A DNA stretch of 64,000 nt from Helianthus annuus (Eukaryota; Streptophyta; Magnoliopsida; Asterales; Asteraceae): contig NC_035438.2 in assembly GCF_002127325.2 (NCBI RefSeq), positions 147,139,207-147,203,206 of the forward strand, read 5' to 3'. How positions within the stretch are numbered: position 1 is the stretch's first letter; every line of letters starts with the position of its first letter. A model generated the notes under the pieces. It made no database searches. It saw nothing but the letters and a program-made list of their open reading frames with translations, and was not told where the DNA came from. Below, piece after piece: positions 57,046-64,000 of the stretch. The translations under genes were made by a program, and so were the position numbers.

Positions 57046-57550
57046 GAGAGGCGATCATTTGTTCGTTACCTCGAACAAACAAACGACGCGCAGAGATTAA
57101 TCAAAGTAAATGGGTTAATATAATGTGTCGCCGAAGACATGCTCGCCTATTAGTGGACACTCACCCCAAGAGTTCCCATGTAAGAGTGACTGGTCCGATA
57201 CTGCGGATTTGTACGAACACTCTAGCCTTAGACAGAAGACCCAGGGTACAGGCACCCACTCTTCCAGTTCGCACGTGTTCACACTATTTAGACCCAAACT
57301 TTGACGAGATTTTGAAAACTTAAAGGGTTCGAAACCTTATAACAAAGGGTTCAAAACCTAGTAATCAATCATCCTAGAACAGATGATTAGTTTTCAAAGC
57401 GGATTCGAATTTTGTGTTCTCATTGTGGTTATCACCTAAGGATAGGTGACCGTATTGTTTTAAAATCTAAACGCAAAGAAACTTGCTTTGGGGTCCTAAA
57501 GTTATAGTCTAGGTCAATGCATTACTAAAAACCTAATTCCCTATAACCAT
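57046..57550 (-). other. TE-F leader with deleted gag
   Basis: About 500 bp between protease and primer-binding site. No gag domain, zinc knuckle or long frame in any reading. Probably residual leader fused to the protease region by deletion. Confidence 0.65.
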
Positions 57551-57564
57551 TGGCTCTGATACCA
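57551..57564 (-). other. TE-F primer-binding site
   Basis: The minus strand reads TGGTATCAGAGCCA, eight bases from the 5' LTR end. Confidence 0.93.
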
Positions 57565-57572
57565 ACTTCTTC

Positions 57573-60500
57573 TGTCACACCCCGACCACGTAGGACAACA
57601 AACCGTGGCGGAAACGTCGGGGAGTGTTGTAACAGAAGCCATCGTTTCACAACCATGGATACAAAAAGTGTTTAGTTTTATTGATATAATTAAACATTAC
57701 ATTGTTTTAACACATAGAACAACAAGTTTCATATCGACTATCATAGTTTTAAAGTCACTAAGGCCTCGTCCAGATCCTATGTGACGCATGCATCCTAGAA
57801 AATCACATCATTCAACCACAGTCACCAAAGAAATTGCTGGCGAGTACATAGGTTTTATAAGGGTATTGGAATCATGGCTCGTTTATATGGTGCAATACTT
57901 TATTAGACTACAAAAGTCAAAATACAAACCTCGTTTTGAAAAGTGTATTGCAACATAGTTAACCAACTCAAATCAAGTTGATTACAGTTTATAAAATCTC
58001 GTAGCCATGATTCTTAACCCAAAAACATTTTGTTTTAGAAAAACATCTTGTAAAACATCTAGTAAAAACTCGTTAATAAAACATCATTGTGTGACATCGT
58101 TTTGAAAATCGTTTACCCAAGTGAACTAATACGCCACGGTATGTAATATGTTGAAAACACTTATATATAGGAAGTACCAGCGGCGTATCGACCATGCTTT
58201 CAACATATTACACCCGTCTCATTATCTAAACACTAACCAAAAACCAATTGTTTACCCAAATCGTTTAACTCGTTAAAATCTTTTCAAAATCGTTAACTCG
58301 TTTAAAATCGTTTAAATCATCCTCGTTTTAATTTGTGAAAAACTATATATGGTCGTCTCGCTAACAACATTCAAACCTTCGTGACTCGATCACCTCGCTT
58401 CTCGCTTCTCGTATTAACAAACCACCAAAGGGTAAGTTAACAAACATCAGATTCAGTCGCTACCCACAACCCCCACACATAACCATGGGTGTAGTAAAGT
58501 AACGGGATTTGTCAGATCCTATGGTACCATAACCTAATACTGGTCGGCTTGATCAATGCTAATGAATGTCATTTGTTATGTAACTACAACCATCAAGTTT
58601 TGTTCACATTATTGAAATCGTTATTAGTTTAGTAAAAATCGTTTCAATCGTTTTTGAAATCATCGTTTAAACCTTGAAAACATTTCATACATATGAATCA
58701 CCCCAAAACATTTGAAAACGGTAAAATAGGGGAACTAAGTACTCACATGAAGTCAAAGTATCCTCAATCAATAGAACTTCAAACAACCTCAAGCAAACCA
58801 AAGGAATCAAGTAGCACCTAGTAATCGAACCACTAGTCAAACAATAGACGCCTAAATCGGACGATCGGATAGGATGAGGTCTTGTAAACCAAATGAGTGT
58901 TGGAACTCATGTGATATGGTTTAACAAAGCCTACATCCTAAGTTGAAACCTAACCTAAGTGCTTTCGACCCATCGCGACCCATTAAGGTAGCTTACGCTA
59001 CTTTAACGCGTCGTGCGCGCAAATGCATGTTCGAGACGTCAAACTAGTCCTATGAAAAGTATTATATGCCAAAACATGTTTTAAATATGTTACAAAATCA
59101 GTTATGTGACAAAAGTTTAGGTTACATATGTTTAATTACCAATTACGCATGAAAAGGGTATTTTGGTAATTTACTTAAGGCATATAAACTACTTATCATA
59201 CAACTATTTAAACTAGGAGACCATAAGGTATAACCTTGGAAGGTTATTCCCTATGCTATTATGGTCACAAAACATGTTTGGTCGGATACTAATGATCGAC
59301 CAAACGGGTCGTGTTCGGAAGTCTAAGCGGGTGTTTAGTCCGCTTGACTTACGACTCTACACAAGCACTAAACTAAAAAGTGACGAGCTAAACATGTCGA
59401 AACATGTTTAGTTAAGTTAGAAAACAGGTTTGGTATCAAAACAAACGGTTTTGATACCTAAAAGTAGCTTGGTTACAAAATACGTGAGAAAACGCATTCT
59501 GGCCGAAGCTACGACTCGTCACTGAGCCTAGATAACGTGGTAATCAGTAGGTATAGTTACTAGGGACTATAACCATCGTGATTACGCTCACGTTATGAAG
59601 TTCAAAAGAACTTCGCGTTGACCATAAACTGGTCAAAGCAGAAAGTCAAACACAGTTTGACTTTAACGATAGTTACGAATGAAAAGAATGAAAGAATACT
59701 TACAGAAGGTCCCCGCAAGCTCTTGATCCGATTTACTCTCAAGTATGAAGCATAAACTTCAACTTAGAGAGGCAAAATCAGATTCAAGTGTGCTTTGGGA
59801 GTGAAATGGGTTTGGGTATTTATAGGAATTCAAGTACCGTTAAGATCGTTCGTCGAAAAACGTGCTTTGATCTAGACCTTACATGTGGGCACATGGTTTT
59901 CAAAACCATGGGAATACTTAAAACCATCAAATGGTATTGCAAAACAAGGATCAAAACCATCCATGTGTGGCACATTGTTTTGAAATACCATGGATGCCAA
60001 AAAAAATGGACCAAGTTCAATGTATCTGCCAGAAATTTCAAAAATGGTCCATGCACTTGTAAAACTTGATTTTTTGGCACTTTTAAACCCCTTTAACCTC
60101 ATTTCAAGGCTCTAAAATGATGTTAAAGTATAGGGAACTTAAAATATGCTCAAAGACATCACGGATGTCGGTTCATTTGGCCGTAAGGTTGCGTTATTCG
60201 GTTAATTACGACGGAAGTCGTAACGAACGCAAAAACGATCCAAATTACGCGACGAATGGAATTTTATCATGCCAATCACTAAAATACAACATTTTAATGA
60301 TTTCATAAATTTTTTGGAAGTCCGGATATATTCAGAACGTAAGATATGCGCGAAAATGCAAACTTATGCACTTTTTGACGCTTTTTGTCCATATTGATCA
60401 AATAAGTTTATTTTTGCGCACTAAACACCTCAAAGCCTATTTCTAAGCTATGTAACGGTTATTTAGGGTATGTTTAACTTATGATCAAGTTCCGGAATGT

Positions 60501-60883
60501 TCGTTACTACACAAATCGGTATAGTTTCGCAGTTTGACACAAAAAGTCCCTGCGATCGAACAAACTTGATTTCAACACACCAAACCATCCAGAACTTATT
60601 TCTAAGTTATGTGGAGGTTATTTAAGGTATGTTAAGCCTATTTCACTATTCCGGAGTGTTCGTTGCATTGAACTGGTTATATTTACGCATCGGCGCGCGT
60701 ATAACCTTCCAAAAAGCGATTTAGAGCTTGAAATTGGAATCGAATCAAATTGAAAAAAAAACACCAAACACAAATACACACATAATAACACAAAAACACA
60801 TATAATAACACCAAAGCACATTGTTTTATTAATAACTAACATTGTTTTACATTGAACCACGACTATAGAACACAGTTGTCACA
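57573..60883 (-). repeat. TE-F 5' LTR
   Basis: 3,311 bp, partner of 50245-53577. TATA at 59817-59824, cassette at 58142-58212 (same arms, one loop substitution), 159-bp marker pair at 60376 and 60535. No genes. Confidence 0.94.
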
Positions 60884-60888
60884 ACACC

Positions 60889-60929
60889 CTTCAGTATTAT
60901 CTATTACATAATACATGCACAAGACATAC
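60889..60929 (-). repeat. TE-D 5' LTR, fragment between TE-F and TE-G
   Basis: 41 bp matching the sequence that follows the empty TE-F site in the TE-D 3' LTR (about 42669-42709). Ends CATAC (60925-60929), the expected left copy of the TE-G target duplication. Confidence 0.85.
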
Positions 60930-61366
60930 TGTAACGCCCTGCGTTTTCATACTTTCTATATTAAAAAAAAAAACGTTGTTCGTATTCCTATTTTTGGAAA
61001 ACTTTGTATTCTCGTATTCGTTATAATTGTCGAAAAATCTTTATTTTTTTATTTTATTTCAGTCGTTATAAAAATGGTTATTTATTCATGGTTTAATTTA
61101 TTTAAATAAATTAATTAATAATTAAAAATTTTATTTTTTTAAACTAGTTAGTCTTGTTAATTTTTGAAGTTAGTAAATACAAAATAACCTAGTTAGTTTA
61201 AACAAAAAAAGTTAGTTCCTTTAAAAATAACATAACTTGAGTTTTAATTAAAGTCAAAGGGTGTTAGAGTCAATTTTTGAAACTTTAAACTTACAGGGGC
61301 CATTTGGGTAATTACTGAAAGTATAGAAATTAAGAATGGAAAAGAAAAAAAATAAATAAACAAAAC

Positions 61367-61439
61367 TGCTGCCCGCGGGATTCGAACCCGTGTCACCAGA
61401 TCCAGCAGCTGCGCGCCCAACCAACTGAGCTACAGCCTT
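61367..61439 (-). tRNA. tRNA-like pseudogene inside TE-G LTR
   Basis: A-box TAGCTCAGTTGG and B-box GGTTCGAATCC are intact and spaced as in a 73-nt tRNA (G18G19, T33, T54T55C56, A58 all in place). The D-stem pairs fully. The acceptor stem is largely unpaired and the anticodon stem has two mismatches, with nominal anticodon GCT. A run of four T follows shortly, as a Pol III terminator would. Best read as a tRNA-derived, non-functional relic or SINE head. Confidence 0.55.
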
Positions 61440-61609
61440 TTCAGTGAACTAACCCAGCTTTTAAATCATTTAACAACTCTCTCTCAGATGCCTGATCAGC
61501 GCAAACAGCTTGGTTTCAGCTCCATTTTAGCGCGATTTTTGCTTGTTTTTGAGTTTTAAACTCACTTATAACATTAAATACATAACCACCAACTACCTAA
61601 ACTCTTCCC

Positions 61610-61617
61610 TATAAATA
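61610..61617 (+). promoter_or_regulatory. TATA box of TE-G LTR
   Basis: CCCTATAAATACCAC, same context as in TE-C, although surrounding sequence differs. Confidence 0.65.
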
Positions 61618-63377
61618 CCACACCTCTTCCAAGCTTCATACACTTTTCAAACACCTCAAAATCACTCTCAAACACCCTCAATCAGCTGCAAATTCGGAGT
61701 CTTGGACAGATTCAACACAAGTTCTTAAAACAAGCATAACTTCTTCATTTCTTGTCCGTTTTCGTCGATTCTTCTTCCTACTTGTTTGGATTGACCTAAG
61801 GAACAATTCCACAGGTTTTCTATGGAAAACCAAGGTCTGGAATGTCCCCAAATAGGCTCCAAAGTGGGCTGTTCGTTTCTGTTTTTATCTAAACTTTGTT
61901 AAACTTAATAAACTTGAGTTAATCTCATCTCAAACCTATGTCCTAATGCTCATAATCAAATGAATGGTTAGTTGGGCTTAAAAACAAGGCTGAGAAATGT
62001 TAAATTAGAGGTGTAAACCTCACATATTTTCTGTTTTTATTCAAGGGTTTAACCCACAAGTGATGAACAAGCCTAAAGCTTGAAATTGTGTGATTATTTG
62101 GATAGCTTGGGCTATCCTACCTTCAATCCACACATCGCTTGATGATTTCCCTAGTTAGATAGTATGTATTTCTATTCCTTAACGTATGTATTCATGACCA
62201 TCCTTGTTTTCTATGACAACTCGTGCATTGGTGAAACACAAGAGGTACCTAAATGGAAGATTTATCTTCCTACCTCCTACATGAATTCTATGACACAATA
62301 GAGGTACCTAAATGAAGATTTATCTTCTACCTCATGCTTGATTATTGGACTACATAATACATATAATACTTATACATATATTTACTATTCGAACCCTTGA
62401 TGGTGGACTTGTGTTCATTCGTCAAAGTATTAGAATACATCATCCAAGACATAAGACTTGTTACGATTCTAATGAGTATACTACTCATGAAAACATTCAC
62501 CCTTGAGGTTTCATAGTGTCAAGAACAAGTACTTGATGTCAAAAGATGATTACTTTCGAATACATATATTCTTGTGTTTTAACTTCCTAAATTCCTAAAC
62601 GAACATATTCAACCTTCTAACCTCATCAACTTCGTCACATTGGATAATCGGAAAGCATATGCAAATTTGTGAGTATACTCGCATTTTTCCCCTTTTTACT
62701 TTTACCACTTTTGGGGTGTAACATGTTTACCTATTGAAAAACTTACACATGAACACTTTGTTAAACACATGAACGTTCCTATAACATGCTTGTATACGTG
62801 ATGACTTGATACTTTAAACTTGGGTTATTCTTATGTGTTGAACTTATCATTAACTTCGTACGAGCCAAACCTTGACATATGTAGCGCTATAGGATTAACG
62901 ACCCGCCCGTAAACTTGAGGTTATGTCTTGAGCATATTGCGTTTTCTTGGTTTGATATGTTAGACACATGTCATATTTAATGTTTATCTTGAATCATATG
63001 CTTGCTATGAGGAATTGTTCACACTTTTATCTTATGCTATGTATGTACCAAACTTGTATACTCGCCTTTGCTTTTGCATTGAACTTTATTTTAAACATGT
63101 TACAGGTTGAGGATGATGATGCTATGAAAAGAAGTAGCGTTGATGCCTAGATACACATATAGACGTTTAGGTTTAACATGTTGTATCAATTTTGATTATG
63201 TTGTTATGTATTTCCTTTGAACTTGTTGTTATTTGTATTTCTTGTATTGTTGACAATTTACTTATGAAATGAAACCGGTTTATTAAATATTGTCACAAAT
63301 AGCGTTATGAAGTCTCTTGCAATCTTCACACTTCGTCTCATCCCGATGTTTCCGCCATTGGTTGGGGTGTGACAGAT

Positions 63378-63390
63378 TGGTATCAGAGCC
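63378..63390 (+). other. TE-G primer-binding site
   Basis: TGGTATCAGAGCC three bases after the LTR, exact to initiator tRNA-Met. Confidence 0.95.
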
Positions 63391-63813
63391 ATAACTATAG
63401 GGAATTAGGAAAAGTAGGAATGCTTTTACCTAGTCTATAGTTTTAGAGCCTTATTCGTATGTTTTGCTTGAACTACTACATGATACTTTATTTGTTTCTT
63501 ATTTATGCTCTTCTAAACATGTATGTCATTCGTGGGTAATATTCGACATGTTATTCTTATGCATTAATGCTTGTCTTTTTATGTGTTAATACTTGTTTCG
63601 TTGTTCGATCCTTTACGTATTATTCTTGACCTATTTCTCTATGTATTAATACTTGTTTTATTGTTTCATTCTTTATTCTTTATGTACCATTGTTGATATG
63701 CTTTCTTATATGTTTATACTTGTTTATGTATTCTTTTGACGTACACTTTTCCTCATGCATCTTACTTGACTATTCTAAATCCGTAAACCCTCACATTATA
63801 CAAATGGGACGAA

Positions 63814-63995
63814 TTCACCAAAATAGGCGTGAAACCCACAATTTGGTGAACGACGCTCAATCTATATATTCTTCTTTTTACACGAGATATCGCCATTAAG
63901 CTAGGAGTGAAATCCACATCTTAATGGTAAATCTCAAATTTTAAATTCTAGTGGACCCTTGTCAACATGTCGAAACTAAATTTCGACCCGACAAG
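63814..63995 (+). ncRNA. TE-G copies of the 19-nt-loop hairpins
   Basis: Unit 1 arms 63814-63822 and 63842-63850; unit 2 arms 63893-63900 and 63920-63927, both with 19-nt loops identical to TE-C. The long hairpin at 63958-63995 has compensated outer arms CTTGTC/GACAAG. Confidence 0.6.
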
Positions 63996-64000
63996 TACCA

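Larger units (their letters stand above)
50245..60883 (-). mobile_element. TE-F: gag-less Ty3/gypsy element
   Basis: Minus-strand element with 3.3-kb LTRs (50245-53577 and 57573-60883), a primer-binding site, a polypurine tract, and protease to integrase in broken frames. Only about 500 bp separate the primer-binding site from protease and no gag domain or zinc knuckle is found, so gag has been deleted. Inserted in the 5' LTR of TE-D. Confidence 0.92.
50240..60888. repeat. Target-site duplication ACACC of TE-F
   Basis: ACACC at 50240-50244 and 60884-60888. The empty site AAACACCCTTCAG is visible in the 3' LTR of TE-D near 42663. Confidence 0.96.
30946..60929 (-). mobile_element. TE-D: Ty3/gypsy element carrying TE-E, TE-F and TE-G
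   Basis: Minus-strand element. 3' LTR: 30946-33071 plus 42564-42882 (split by TE-E). Interior: 42883-48003. 5' LTR: 48004-50244 plus 60889-60929 (split by TE-F, then by TE-G) and beyond the window. All joins are supported by the sister LTR, which shows the empty sites. Same lineage as TE-B and TE-E by protein and primer-binding site, but with a different LTR. Confidence 0.88.
60930..63374 (+). repeat. TE-G 5' LTR
   Basis: 2,445 bp, TGTAACGCCC to GGGTGTGACA. TATAAATA at 61610-61617. The first 600 bp differ from TE-C LTRs; from about 61800 they align. No coding sequence. Confidence 0.92.
60930..64000 (+). mobile_element. TE-G: second member of the TE-C family, partial
   Basis: 5' LTR 60930-63374, primer-binding site and the first 600 bp of the interior, which follows the TE-C interior closely (TATAGGGAATTAGG, hairpin units). 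It runs off the window. The U3 half of the LTR is diverged from TE-C and contains a tRNA-like stretch. Confidence 0.9.

Overview
The window is plant nuclear DNA, almost entirely nested LTR retrotransposons. Evidence: Ty3/gypsy proteins with the gag-protease-RT-RNase H-integrase order of plant elements, primer-binding sites complementary to the 3' end of plant initiator tRNA-Met, LTRs of 1.3-3.3 kb, MITE-like foldback elements, a Helitron end, and remnants of plant-type nuclear genes (A-type cyclin, IQD protein, succinate dehydrogenase flavoprotein). From remembered gag and LTR types an Asteraceae genome seems likely, but that is inference. I see no intact host gene. || Left block (1-23115): TE-A is a degenerate minus-strand element (gag-protease at 140-1944, an extra ORF at 2198-3022, 5' LTR 3208-3393 continued at 21199-22333). 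Its 5' LTR is split by TE-B (3394-21198, minus strand, long LTRs, decayed gag-pol). TE-B's pol is split by TE-C (7936-15790, plus strand, non-coding, perfect target duplication CTACA). TE-A abuts, and probably sits in, a plus-strand LTR whose right part is 22334-23115 (LTR-H). || Middle block (23116-29299): two foldback MITE-like elements, microsatellites and a minisatellite, then a Helitron 3' end (24706, minus strand) followed by exon fragments of at least three unrelated genes, all on the Helitron's strand. This looks like multi-gene capture. || Right block (29300-64000): a plus-strand LTR (LTR-I, 29300-30945) is cut by TE-D (minus strand). TE-D's 3' LTR carries TE-E (33072-42558, young, nearly intact polyprotein, target duplication ATGAA). 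Its 5' LTR carries TE-F (50245-60883, gag-less, duplication ACACC) and then TE-G (60930 to beyond the window, plus strand, same family as TE-C). || Only TE-E keeps a long open polyprotein (all catalytic motifs, with a stop in the C-terminal chromodomain-like tail). TE-C and TE-G keep termini but I see no coding capacity in them, so they would need enzymes in trans. The most unusual signals are non-coding: an array of hairpins with a constant 19-nt loop and covarying stems downstream of the TE-C/TE-G primer-binding site; a conserved 37-41-nt cassette held between sequence-divergent complementary arms in three element types; a GGA-loop hairpin next to the polypurine tract, duplicated in one lineage; and a conserved spliceosomal-type intron in gag of TE-B, TE-D and TE-E. 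Coordinates and element names are mine, read by eye.
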